Source of the DNA: Acidimicrobiales bacterium
GTDB lineage: Bacteria > Actinomycetota > Acidimicrobiia > Acidimicrobiales > MedAcidi-G1
Assembly: GCA_014239855.1 (NCBI GenBank)
Contig: JAAZXY010000008.1
Location: 1 to 64,000 of the forward strand
DNA: 64,000 bases
Direction: 5' to 3'
In this document: positions 18,030-27,407 of the stretch, in pieces
Layout of the letters: each line of letters begins with the position of its first letter
Numbering within the stretch: position 1 is the stretch's first letter
Position numbers and translations under genes: made by a program
The notes under the pieces: generated by a model
Databases searched by the model: none
Seen by the model: only the letters and a program-made list of their open reading frames with translations
Told to the model about the DNA's origin: nothing

Positions 18030-19298
18030 ATGGGCGCCAACCTGGATCTCTTCGACCGCGCCCGACGGGTGATTCCCGGTGGGGTCAACTCGCCGGTCCG
18101 GGCCTTCGGGTCGGTCGGTGGCACGCCGTACTTCGTGGACCGGGCCGAGGGCCCGTACCTGTGGGACGCCGAGGGCCGCCGGTACATCGACTACGTGCAG
18201 TCCTACGGCCCGGGCATCCTCGGCCACGCCCACCCGGCGGTGCTCGATGCCGTCACCCGGGCCGCCTCGGCGGGCACCTCCTACGGTGCGCCGACCGAAG
18301 CCGAAGTGGTTCTGGCCGAGATGGTGGTCGACCGGATCGCCGGGCTGGAATCGGTGCGGTTCGTCTCCTCGGGTACCGAGGCCACCATGTCGGCCATCCG
18401 CCTGGCCCGGGGAGCCACCGGACGACCGGGCATCGTGAAGTTCGCCGGCTGCTACCACGGCCATGCCGACGCCCTGCTGGCCGCCGGCGGCAGCGGGGTG
18501 GCCAATCAGGGTCTGTCGGGATGCGACGGCGTCACCGACGGCGCAGTGGCCGACACGATCGTCGCCCCGTACAACGTGGTGCCCACCCTCGATGACACCG
18601 TCGCCGCGGTGATCGTGGAACCGGTGGCCGCCAACATGGGCCTCGTCGCCCCGGCCGACGGGTTCCTCGAGGGCCTGCGGACGGCCTGCGACGAAGCGGG
18701 CGCTCTGCTCATCTTCGACGAGGTCATCACCGGCTTCCGGCTGGCTCGAGGTGGGGCCGCCGAGCGGTTCGGGGTGACCCCGGACCTGTGGTGCTTCGGC
18801 AAGGTCATCGGCGGCGGCCTCCCGGTCGGTGCCTTCGGTGGCCCATGGGACGTCATGGAACACCTCGCCCCGCTGGGCGGCGTCTACCAGGGCGGAACGC
18901 TCTCGGGGAACCCGTTGGCCATGGCGGCCGGACGCACCACCCTGGAACTGCTCGACGACGGGGCCTTCGACCAGTTGACCGCCACGGCGACCCGATTGGC
19001 CGATGGTCTGGCCTCCGCCTTCGCGTCGGCCGGCATGGCGTCGATCCTGCCCCGGGTGGGTTCCCTGCTGGGCCTGTTCTTCGGTGATCGTGCGCCCACG
19101 GACTTCGACGAGGCCAAGGTGCTGGCCGACAACGGCGTGTACCCGAAGGTGTTCCACGCGCTGCTGGACCGGGGCGTGGCCCTGGCTCCCGGTGCGTACG
19201 AGGCGTTGTTCCCGAGCCTCGCCCACGACGACGCGGTGGTCGACGAGACCATCGAGATCGCGGCCGACGCGGCCGCGGCCGTCGCCTCCGCTTCCTGA
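18030..19298 (+). CDS. hemL: Glutamate-1-semialdehyde 2,1-aminomutase
   Basis: FDRARRVIPGGVNSPVRAFGSVGGTPYFVDRAEGPYLWDAEGRRYIDYVQSYGP; LLIFDEVITGFR. Confidence 0.97.
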   Translation: MGANLDLFDRARRVIPGGVNSPVRAFGSVGGTPYFVDRAEGPYLWDAEGRRYIDYVQSYGPGILGHAHPAVLDAVTRAASAGTSYGAPTEAEVVLAEMVVDRIAGLESVRFVSSGTEATMSAIRLARGATGRPGIVKFAGCYHGHADALLAAGGSGVANQGLSGCDGVTDGAVADTIVAPYNVVPTLDDTVAAVIVEPVAANMGLVAPADGFLEGLRTACDEAGALLIFDEVITGFRLARGGAAERFGVTPDLWCFGKVIGGGLPVGAFGGPWDVMEHLAPLGGVYQGGTLSGNPLAMAAGRTTLELLDDGAFDQLTATATRLADGLASAFASAGMASILPRVGSLLGLFFGDRAPTDFDEAKVLADNGVYPKVFHALLDRGVALAPGAYEALFPSLAHDDAVVDETIEIAADAAAAVASAS

Positions 19299-19520
19299 GC
19301 GCCCGCATCTGAGCGCCCGTTCCCGGGCACCCCTTTTACGGGGATGGGCTCCTGCTGGCCCGGGGGGCGACCTGTCACGGCCGGTGGGTACGGCTACGAT
19401 GATGGACAGACATCAAGAGCGCGCCGCGGCCGACAGGTCACGACGCCACCAACCGAGCCCCCTCGTGGGGTCACGGTGGTCAGCCACGTGCAGATGTGCA
19501 CCCAGAGACAGAGGTGAAAA

Positions 19521-19910
19521 ATGAGCGATGAACGTTCCACCGATCCCGGACGTCGTGCCGAGGTCCTCGACACCCTCCACGACCCCGTCGCCGACGATCC
19601 GGTCGAGAGGCGCCGCCGCCGGCGCCTGCGCAGGCTGAACTCGGCCCTCGACCGCCTCGGCATCCTGGACGCCATCGGCCGTGACTGGCTCACCGTCGAC
19701 GCCGATACCGGGCAGATCCGGTTCGACGACCTCGCCGAGGGCCGCTCCCTGGCGTTCCAGCTTCTGCTCGATGACCTGGCCGACGGTGTCGGCCGCCCGA
19801 CCGGCGCCACCGTCAGCCGTCGGACCCGCCTTCGGGCGGCCGCGCCGGTCCGCCCGCCGCTGATCGCCCACCAGACGGGGACCGGTCCGCACATCGGAGG
19901 TCGCCGGTGA
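19521..19910 (+). CDS. Hypothetical protein (first gene of a three-gene unknown cluster)
   Basis: 129-aa ORF with SD-like GAGGTGAAAA upstream; next ORF overlaps by 4 bp. Confidence 0.7.
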   Translation: MSDERSTDPGRRAEVLDTLHDPVADDPVERRRRRRLRRLNSALDRLGILDAIGRDWLTVDADTGQIRFDDLAEGRSLAFQLLLDDLADGVGRPTGATVSRRTRLRAAAPVRPPLIAHQTGTGPHIGGRR

Positions 19911-21154
19911 GGCCCGAGGTGTACCACGTGTCGGCCGACGAGTGGGAGGTCCTCTGCGGGGTGATCGATGCCATGGGGCCCGACGGGCTGGCGAACGTCC
20001 CGTATCTGGCCTTCTCCGGCAGCGGGACCGACCCGAAGTGGCACTTCACCAGTGCCGACGGCACGGTGGTCTCCGTCTCCCACGACCGTGACATCGCCCT
20101 CCACGGGGTTCCGGACCTGAGGCTGATCCTGGTCCCGTCGGCCCTGATCCGTCACGCACACCTGCTGGCCCACACCGAGGAGACCTGTGACCTGCTCATT
20201 GATTCCGACGGGTACGCCCGGCTGATCGGGGGTCGCGGTTCCGACGTGGTGATCGACCGTCCCGCCCCCGACGTCTGGTGGAGCGACGACCAGCCTCCGT
20301 TCGTGCCCGAGTTGGGACCGTTGGCCGAAGCGGTGGTCGAGGCCGGTGCCCTGTGCCGGGCCATGGTGGCCGTCAGCGTGTGGCCCCCGGGGACCGACGA
20401 GGCCGTCGAGGCTCCGGTCGTCCAGGTGGAGGTGGATGGCGACCGGCTGGCGTTCGGGATCAACTGGCGTCCCCATGGCCTGTACCGGCTCACCAACCGG
20501 ATTCCGGCCCATGCCCAGGGGTCGGCCTCGATCGGCTACCGGCACGAACTCGTGGAGCGCCTGGTCACCCTGGCCACCCGGCCCGACGAGGTGGTCACGG
20601 TCCGCATCTACGGCTCCTGCGTGGTGTTCGAGACCGACCGGTGGATGGCCATCGCCGAACAGGTGGAGACGGGCGCGGCCCGCCTGCTGGTCGCCGCGGC
20701 CGACCTGCTGGAGGGGTCCGGCTTCAGAATCAGCTGGCGCAGTCGGTCGGCGCTGGTGGTCGCCGATTCCCCGGTTTTTGCCGACAACACCGGAGTCGCC
20801 TATGAACTCAGTAGCACCCGGATCGAGGCGTTCATCCTTGACGACGGGGACCCGGGGGTGGTGAGGATCTCGACGGTCCTGGTCGAGGACGTCGGAGACT
20901 CCCCGGAACTCCGGTCGCGGATGGACGACCTCGCCGCCGCCGGTGCCGGTCTCTCGACCTGGCTGGACGAGGGTCGGCTGGTCGTGGCCTGCGACCTGGA
21001 GAGCGGGCGCCTCGCCGAGCTTCCGTCGCTCGTCGACCGGTTCCGTCGCCGGGTCGAGGGGCTCGACGTGCTCTTCGCCGACGCGGCGGGTGCCGTCCAG
21101 TTGGAACTGTTGCCCTCGGGCGACGGGGTGTCCCCGGAGGTGGAAGATGCGTAG
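19907..21154 (+). CDS. Hypothetical protein, 415 aa
   Basis: Long ORF overlapping both neighbours; C-terminal part (VRISTVLVEDVGDSPELRSRMDDLAAAGAGLSTWL) faintly recalls YbjN/T3SS-chaperone-like proteins. Confidence 0.75.
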   Translation: MRPEVYHVSADEWEVLCGVIDAMGPDGLANVPYLAFSGSGTDPKWHFTSADGTVVSVSHDRDIALHGVPDLRLILVPSALIRHAHLLAHTEETCDLLIDSDGYARLIGGRGSDVVIDRPAPDVWWSDDQPPFVPELGPLAEAVVEAGALCRAMVAVSVWPPGTDEAVEAPVVQVEVDGDRLAFGINWRPHGLYRLTNRIPAHAQGSASIGYRHELVERLVTLATRPDEVVTVRIYGSCVVFETDRWMAIAEQVETGAARLLVAAADLLEGSGFRISWRSRSALVVADSPVFADNTGVAYELSSTRIEAFILDDGDPGVVRISTVLVEDVGDSPELRSRMDDLAAAGAGLSTWLDEGRLVVACDLESGRLAELPSLVDRFRRRVEGLDVLFADAAGAVQLELLPSGDGVSPEVEDA

Positions 21155-21515
21155 GGGCCATCTGACCCGGGCACCCTGGCGGTCGGGCCGGCCGCACCTG
21201 ACGGAGCGGGCGTTGGCCGTCCATCCCCTGGTGTGGGTCTGCCCGGGGGCCTCGGACCTCTCGTCTGCCGAGGCCTACGACCGGATGCTCTCCGGCTGCC
21301 GGGTAGTGGTCAGGACGACGGCCCAGGCAATTCAGCTGCTTCGTGCTCTGGGCTGTCCGATCGACGAGGCGAAGTTGGCCGTGTTCGCCGCCAAGTTGGC
21401 GCCGGCCCACTTCGGCCTGCCCGACGACGATCGGGTGCTGTCCGATGCCGCCATTCTGGAGGTCCTGGAGGATCCCGGCCAGGTCGAGTCGGTGGACCGG
21501 ACCGGGCCGGCCTGA
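21147..21515 (+). CDS. Hypothetical protein, 122 aa
   Basis: ATG at 21147 overlaps the upstream stop by 8 bp; MRRGHLTRAPWRSGRPHLTERALAVHPLVWVCPGASDLSSAEAYDRML. Confidence 0.65.
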   Translation: MRRGHLTRAPWRSGRPHLTERALAVHPLVWVCPGASDLSSAEAYDRMLSGCRVVVRTTAQAIQLLRALGCPIDEAKLAVFAAKLAPAHFGLPDDDRVLSDAAILEVLEDPGQVESVDRTGPA

Positions 21516-21525
21516 CCGGCGTTGC

Positions 21526-23145
21526 TCAGCCCTCCCGGAGCGAACGGGCCCGGCGGAGCAGTTCGGACGCCGGCGCCGTTCCCTCGGCCAGGTCGAGGGC
21601 CATCTGCTTGCCCAGTTCAACGCCCCACTGATCGAAGGGGTTGATGCCCAGCAGCGCCGCGGTGGCCACCGTGCGGTTCTCGTAGAGGGCCATCAACTGG
21701 CCGAGGGTCGACGGCGTCAGTTCCGGCAGGAGGATGGCCGTCGAAGGACGGTCCCCGGGGAACGTCCGGTGGGCCACCAGGTTCTCGTCGACCCCGTCGG
21801 CTCTGACCTCGTCGGCCGTCCGTCCGAAGGCCAGGGCGTCGGCCTGAGCGGCCAGGTTGGTCATCAGCACCTCGGCGCCCTTCCGCGACCGGTCGTCGTC
21901 AACGGCCGGTCGGGCCACACCGATGAAGTCCACCGGCACCACGTCGGTGCCCTGATGGAGCAACTGGAAGAAGGCGTGCTGGGCATCGGTTCCGGTCGCC
22001 CCCCAGATGACCGCCCCGGTGGGCGTCTCGGGGTCGGAGCCGTTCTGGCACACCCGCTTGCCGAGGCTCTCCATCGAAAGTTGCTGCAGCCAGGGGGTGA
22101 ACAGGCGGAGCCGATGGGCGTAGGGGACCACCGCCACCGAGCCCCGACCGAGGTGGCCGTGGTTCCACACGTCCACCAGGGCCAACAGGACGGCGGCGTT
22201 CTCCTCGACCGGCAGGCCGGCCGACAGGCTGTCCACGACGCGCATCCCGGCCAGCAGTTCGTCGAAGGCGTCGGGGCCGATGGCCACCATGACCGGGAGG
22301 CCCACCGCCGACCCCACGGAGAACCGACCGCCCACGGCCAGCGGGATCTCGAGGATCCGGTCGTCGCCGATGCCGTGGTCCCTCGCCCGGTCGGGTGCCG
22401 CGGTCACCGCCAGGACGTGGTCCATGGCCCGATCGCCCACGCCGATGGTCAGCCAGGCCAGAGCGCCGTCCAGCGCGGTCAGCGTCTCGATGGTGGTGAA
22501 CGACTTCGAGCAGGCCACCACCAGGGTGGATGCCGGGTCCAGGCCGTGGAGGGCCTCGTCCAGATCGTCGGCGTCGATCCCCGCTGAGAACCGGATGGTG
22601 ACGTCGGGGTGGGCGAGGTGCCGGAGGGCGTCGGTGACCAGTGCCGGCCCGAGGTGGCTGCCGCCGATCCCGAGCTGGACCAGTGCGGTGATCCGCTGAC
22701 CCGTGGCCCCGGTCGCCTTGCCGCTGCGGATGGATTCGGCCAGCTCGGCCATCCGGTCGAAGGTGGCGAACGCCTCCTCCACGCCCGGTCCGGACGGTGA
22801 CCGGTCCCGGGCCCGGAGGGCGCCGTGGACGGCGGCCCGGTCCTCCGAGCCGTTCACGGCCTCGCCCAGCAGCACCCCGGTGAGCGTGTCGGTGACCCGG
22901 CGTTGGCGGGCCAGAACGTGGAGGTGCCCGAGGACTTCGTAGGTCAGGTGCTGGCGGGACAGGCCGACCCACAGATCGGCGCACTCGACGCCGAGACGGT
23001 CGTCGCGGGCCGGGTCGCCAGCGAACAGGTCGCGCAGCGAAGGCGACGGCCCCTCGGACAGGTCCTCGAGCTCGGCCCACGCCGAGGCGGCATGCACCGA
23101 GCCGTCGATCGGACGTCCATCGAGAGGTGGGTTCACGTCGGCCAT
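21526..23145 (-). CDS. pgi: Glucose-6-phosphate isomerase
   Basis: GIGGSHLGPALVTDAL, VVACSKSFTTIETL, LYENRTVATAALLGINPFDQWGVELGKQMA. Confidence 0.96.
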   Translation of the reverse strand: MADVNPPLDGRPIDGSVHAASAWAELEDLSEGPSPSLRDLFAGDPARDDRLGVECADLWVGLSRQHLTYEVLGHLHVLARQRRVTDTLTGVLLGEAVNGSEDRAAVHGALRARDRSPSGPGVEEAFATFDRMAELAESIRSGKATGATGQRITALVQLGIGGSHLGPALVTDALRHLAHPDVTIRFSAGIDADDLDEALHGLDPASTLVVACSKSFTTIETLTALDGALAWLTIGVGDRAMDHVLAVTAAPDRARDHGIGDDRILEIPLAVGGRFSVGSAVGLPVMVAIGPDAFDELLAGMRVVDSLSAGLPVEENAAVLLALVDVWNHGHLGRGSVAVVPYAHRLRLFTPWLQQLSMESLGKRVCQNGSDPETPTGAVIWGATGTDAQHAFFQLLHQGTDVVPVDFIGVARPAVDDDRSRKGAEVLMTNLAAQADALAFGRTADEVRADGVDENLVAHRTFPGDRPSTAILLPELTPSTLGQLMALYENRTVATAALLGINPFDQWGVELGKQMALDLAEGTAPASELLRRARSLREG

Positions 23146-23217
23146 TCTCGCCCGACCCGACGGCGGACGGGGGTCATGCCGTCGGGACCGGTTCGCCAGG
23201 CGTGGGAACCGGGTCGG

Positions 23218-24507
23218 TCAGGCGTCGACCAGGCGGTCGGGGACCAGGCGCACCACGCCGGCGATGGCCGCGTAGGCGGCCTCGGCGGCTCCCCGGTCCT
23301 CGTCGCGCATCAGGTTGGCCATGATCCGCAGCGCCCACTCCATGAGGGGCTGGGATCGCATCCCCACCCGGGTCAACTCACGGATGAGCGCCGGGTTGCC
23401 GATCACCTTGGAGAACAGCCGGGCCACCTTGAAGTACAGGCCGTACTCCTCGTCGAGCAGGTCGGGGTAGCGGGCCAGGATGGCGTCGTCGCCCCGGGCG
23501 GCGGCCTCGGCGATCAGGCCGGCAGCCATCCGTCCGGTCTCGTAGGCGTAGTCGATGCCCTCGCCGTTGAACGGATTGACCGAGCCGGCGGCATCTCCCA
23601 CCACCAGCCAGTTCGGTCCCGCCTTGGGGCCGACCGAACCGGCCATGGGGAGGCGGCCACCGGTCGGCGGGGCGATGGGTCGTGTCGGGTCGATCTGCCA
23701 GTGCTCGGGGAGCGTGCAGGCGAACTCCTCGAACAGGTGGCTGGTGTTGACCTGCTTGTAGTCCCGGAAGGTCGAGAGCAGGCCGATGCCCACGTTGATG
23801 GTGCCGTTGCCCACCGGGAAGATCCATCCGTAGCCGGGCATGGCGTTGCCCTCCCGGTCACGGACGTCCAGCGAGGATTCGATCCACGGGTCGTCGTGCA
23901 GCGGGCTCTCGAAGTAGCCGCGGATGGCCATTCCCATCGGGTAGGACCGGTCTCGCACGGTGCCCAGTGCCCGACCGAAGCGGGAGTTGGCGCCGTCGGC
24001 CACCACGACGTGGCGGGCCCGGATGGCCCGTTCGGTTCCGGTGGCCTTGTCCAGGACGACGGCGCCCCCGATGGCACCCGGTGCCGAACCGTCAGGCGGG
24101 TCGATGGGCCGGACGGCCTCGGTTCCCTGCAGCAGGGTCGCCCCGGCGGTGACCGCGTGTTCGGCCACGAAGGCGTCCAGGTCGCAGCGTCGAACCACGT
24201 ATCCGTAGGTCGGGTAGACGGAGTGGTCGGGCCACGGCATCTCGATGGTCCGGCCGTGGGCGATGGCCCGGAGACCGTCGAACCGGTGGTACCGCTCGAG
24301 AACCGGTCCGAGGCCCATCTCCTCGAGCTGGTGGACGGCCCTCGGCGTCAGGCCGTCACCGCACGTCTTGTCCCGGGGGAAGGTCTTGCGTTCGACGACC
24401 ACCACGTCGAGACCGTGGGACGCTGCCCAGTAGGCGGTGGCTGCACCAGCAGGCCCGCCACCGATGACCAACAGGTCGACCGGGGCGTCAGAAATGGGGT
24501 CGGTCAT
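23218..24507 (-). CDS. Geranylgeranyl reductase family FAD-dependent oxidoreductase
   Basis: DLLVIGGGPAGAATAYWAASHGLDVVVVERKTFPRDKTCGDGLTPRAV; GWIFPVGNGTINVGIG; GDAAGSVNPFNGEGIDYAYETGR. Confidence 0.92.
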   Translation of the reverse strand: MTDPISDAPVDLLVIGGGPAGAATAYWAASHGLDVVVVERKTFPRDKTCGDGLTPRAVHQLEEMGLGPVLERYHRFDGLRAIAHGRTIEMPWPDHSVYPTYGYVVRRCDLDAFVAEHAVTAGATLLQGTEAVRPIDPPDGSAPGAIGGAVVLDKATGTERAIRARHVVVADGANSRFGRALGTVRDRSYPMGMAIRGYFESPLHDDPWIESSLDVRDREGNAMPGYGWIFPVGNGTINVGIGLLSTFRDYKQVNTSHLFEEFACTLPEHWQIDPTRPIAPPTGGRLPMAGSVGPKAGPNWLVVGDAAGSVNPFNGEGIDYAYETGRMAAGLIAEAAARGDDAILARYPDLLDEEYGLYFKVARLFSKVIGNPALIRELTRVGMRSQPLMEWALRIMANLMRDEDRGAAEAAYAAIAGVVRLVPDRLVDA

Positions 24508-24570
24508 GGCGTTCTCGACGGTGGGTTCGGCTGAGCCCGAGGGCCCGATCCGGGGAGCCGATCTGGGCGG

Positions 24571-25317
24571 CTAGTGCCCGTCGTCCTCGTGGGCGACGGA
24601 GTCCAGGATGGCCTGGATCTCGGCTGTGGTCACCGTCGACGGATCGAGGTGGCCGTGCAGGTCCAGTTCGCCGTTGTGGACGGCGTGGTCGATGGCCTCG
24701 GCCAGCGCTGCGTCGTCGTCCGAACCCGACAGGCGGGCCCGTTCATGGAGCACCACGCCGATCAGTTCCTCGGTGGTGAGCACGTCGGCCCAGCCGGGCA
24801 TGCCACCCTCGACGACCCGGCCGCGGGCCGCGTCGCCGTACGGGTTGCCGAGGCCGAAGCCGTCGGAGCCCCTGGCCACCCATTCGATGTGGGCCGCAGC
24901 GGTCGGGAAGGTGGTCAGCACCTCACCGTCGGCCAGGGCGTGGCCGCTTCCGCCGGCGCCGGTGGCGCCGTGGCAGCTGGCGCAGCGGGCCTCGTAGACG
25001 TGCGCACCCTCGGCGAGGACGCCGGTGGCCTCCTGCGGGGGCCGCTCCAGCGTGCCCACGTACGAGATGGCCCAGATGGGGAGTAGCAGCAGCCCGCTGG
25101 TGGCCCACCACGGGATCTTCTTCCGGGCATTGGCCGCGGCCACGTAGGGCGCGACGGGGGCCGGCGGTGCCTCGACCACCGGTGCAGCGGGTGCCGCGGC
25201 GACCGGTGCGGCCGGGGCGGCCTCGGTCGGGGTGTCGGCTGCCGGGGCGTCGGCGCCGGTGGCCTTGGCCTTGGCGGCTGCGGCCCGCTTCAAAAGGTGT
25301 TCGGGGATATCGGTCAA
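24571..25317 (-). CDS. Membrane-anchored cytochrome c (single CXXCH)
   Basis: TM segment IPWWATSGLLLLPIWAISYV then ARCASCHGATG; N-terminal MTDIPEHLLKRAAAAKAKATG. Confidence 0.88.
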   Translation of the reverse strand: MTDIPEHLLKRAAAAKAKATGADAPAADTPTEAAPAAPVAAAPAAPVVEAPPAPVAPYVAAANARKKIPWWATSGLLLLPIWAISYVGTLERPPQEATGVLAEGAHVYEARCASCHGATGAGGSGHALADGEVLTTFPTAAAHIEWVARGSDGFGLGNPYGDAARGRVVEGGMPGWADVLTTEELIGVVLHERARLSGSDDDAALAEAIDHAVHNGELDLHGHLDPSTVTTAEIQAILDSVAHEDDGH

Positions 25318-25630
25318 CGTGGGCTCCGGAGGAGTCTGACGGTGCGGGCGGGTTCCGGGGTTCGGGTCGGCGGTGAGGCCGGCCCGGACCTGGTCGCCGG
25401 TCTGGAACAGGGGCAGGTTAGCGGGCGGCCGTTGGGCGCGGGCGCTCCGGGCGCCGGACGTCCCGGGTGTCAGCCGGAGGTGGCCGATTCCGGTGGACGC
25501 GTGATAGAAACGCCCACCGGATCGAAGCCACGTTCCGACCGCCGCCCGGGCCGGGTCGACCCTTGGTCAACCCTCCGGACTTCGGTCGTCGTGGGCGACG
25601 TCCAACCGTTAGCATGGTGCACGTACCGCT

Positions 25631-25646
25631 TGTGCACTATTTCACG
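25631..25646 (+). promoter_or_regulatory. Rex operator-like palindrome upstream of the bc-complex operon
   Basis: TGTGCACTATTTCACG against TGTGAACNNNTTCACA: two mismatches outside the spacer; 37 bp before the first ORF. Confidence 0.55.
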
Positions 25647-25682
25647 AAGTCTGCTTGAGCCGCCGAGGGAGGGCCTGGATCG

Positions 25683-26138
25683 ATGGTCGCGTTCGTGACA
25701 TCCATCATCGTGCTGCTCGTCCTTCTGGGCGGTTGCGACTGGTACCGGAAGCGCACGCCCGCCGACAAGGACTTCACGTGGGGCGAGGCGATGCTCTTCG
25801 CCACCTACGTCTTCTTCGTGCTCTGGTGGGTCTACGGCGTGGTGCCCCACCAGTGGTTGACCTGGGCGGACAGCGAGTTGAACTGGCGCCCCGATCGGTT
25901 CCTGGTCGGCCCTGAACTCCCGTGGACGGGAAACAAGGGCATTGTCGAGTGGGCCCTTCCCTTCACCATGACCTACCAGATCATCCGTGACCTGGTGGCC
26001 GTCGTCATCTACGGCATCGCCCTCGGTGGCAACGTCGTGATGTGGCGCCAGTGGCAGGAGCGCGGCAAGGTCGACGACACCCCGAAGCCCACCTCGGAAT
26101 ACGGCCGTCCGTTGATCCGAGAGGGGGCCGGATCATGA
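25683..26138 (+). CDS. Hypothetical membrane protein, first gene of the bc-complex operon
   Basis: 151 aa with three hydrophobic segments (VAFVTSIIVLLVLLGGC, MLFATYVFFVLWWVYGVVP, DLVAVVIYGIALGGNVVM); 4-bp overlap with the ferredoxin gene. Confidence 0.8.
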   Translation: MVAFVTSIIVLLVLLGGCDWYRKRTPADKDFTWGEAMLFATYVFFVLWWVYGVVPHQWLTWADSELNWRPDRFLVGPELPWTGNKGIVEWALPFTMTYQIIRDLVAVVIYGIALGGNVVMWRQWQERGKVDDTPKPTSEYGRPLIREGAGS

Positions 26139-26551
26139 GCGTCACCGACGCCAACCCCGAGCACCCGACGTTCGTCGACGACTACGTCCTGCGCGAGGTC
26201 GACGCGGACTGGATGACGACCAACAACCGGGTCAAGCAGTTCATCCACATCGACCAGTCCGAGTGCATCATGTGCGAGGGCTGCGTCGACATCTGCCCGT
26301 GGAAGTGCATCCACATGGTTTCGACCGATGCGGTGGCCGAGTCGGTGGGAACCGAGCAGCCGGGCGTCGACCCCAGCGACCACGTGATCTTCACCATCGA
26401 CGACGACGTGTGCACCCGCTGCGCCCTCTGCGTCGATCGGTGCCCGACCGGCGTGATCATCATGGGCAAGTGCACCGATGCGCCGGCCGAAGGCGATGCC
26501 CACCAGCGGACCAACACCCACGGGTACGGCTACGGAATGCGGCTGGGCTGA
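26135..26551 (+). CDS. 2x[4Fe-4S] ferredoxin-like protein
   Basis: CIMCEGCVDICPWKC and CTRCALCVDRCP. Confidence 0.92.
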   Translation: MSVTDANPEHPTFVDDYVLREVDADWMTTNNRVKQFIHIDQSECIMCEGCVDICPWKCIHMVSTDAVAESVGTEQPGVDPSDHVIFTIDDDVCTRCALCVDRCPTGVIIMGKCTDAPAEGDAHQRTNTHGYGYGMRLG

Positions 26552-26597
26552 GTGGACATGAACGCACGTACGAAGGTTTCACAGGAGAGCGGACACC

Positions 26598-27380
26598 GTG
26601 GCTGACGACAAGAAGCCGGCTGGTCAGGCGCTGCAGGAGCAGCTCGGCCAACTGACCGAACAGGTCCAGGGCTCTCAGGCCTGGAGCTCGATCTTCCGAC
26701 CGGGCTCGATCTTCCGGAAGGGCTACAACGACAGCCCCCGGAACCGGTCCTACGTGATCATGAACAGCGTGCTGTACCACCTCCACCCGGTGAAGGTGAA
26801 GCGCCACGCGGTGAAGGTCAGCTACACCCTCTGCCTGGGTGGGCTGTCGTTCTTCCTGTTCATCCTGTTGACGGTGACCGGCATCTTCCTGATGTTCTTC
26901 TACCGACCGACCGCCGCCCAGGCGTGGGATGACATCCAGACCCTGCAGACCGCGGTGGGCTTCGGACTGTTGGTCCGCAACATGCACCGGTGGGCGGCCC
27001 ACCTCATGGTGCTGTCGGTGTTCCTGCACATGGCCCGCGTCTTCTATCACGGTGCCTACAAGCCGCCCCGGGAGTTCAACTGGGTCATCGGCGTGATGCT
27101 CCTGCAGTTCACCCTGCTCCTCTCGTTCACCGGTTACCTCCTCCCGTGGGACCAGTTGGCCCTCTGGGCGGTGACGGTGGGAACGAACATGATGGGCTTC
27201 ACCCCTGTCTTCGGTGAACAGGTCCGGTTCGTGCTGCTCGGCGGCGTCGAGATCGGAACCGACACCCTTCTTCGCTGGTACACCCTGCACGTCCTCATGC
27301 TTCCGTTCGTGGTGGTCATATTCATGGCCATCCACTTCTGGCGGGTGCGTAAGGACGGCGGCATCTCGGGCCCGCTCTAA
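26598..27380 (+). CDS. Cytochrome b N-terminal half (b6-like) of a bc complex
   Basis: CLGGLSFFLFILLTVTGIFLMFFYRPT, MHRWAAHLMVLSVFLHMARVFYHGAYKPPREFNWVIGV; GTG start. Confidence 0.94.
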   Translation: MADDKKPAGQALQEQLGQLTEQVQGSQAWSSIFRPGSIFRKGYNDSPRNRSYVIMNSVLYHLHPVKVKRHAVKVSYTLCLGGLSFFLFILLTVTGIFLMFFYRPTAAQAWDDIQTLQTAVGFGLLVRNMHRWAAHLMVLSVFLHMARVFYHGAYKPPREFNWVIGVMLLQFTLLLSFTGYLLPWDQLALWAVTVGTNMMGFTPVFGEQVRFVLLGGVEIGTDTLLRWYTLHVLMLPFVVVIFMAIHFWRVRKDGGISGPL

Positions 27381-27407
27381 GCCGGCCCGTACGCGACAGG
27401 ACGACAG

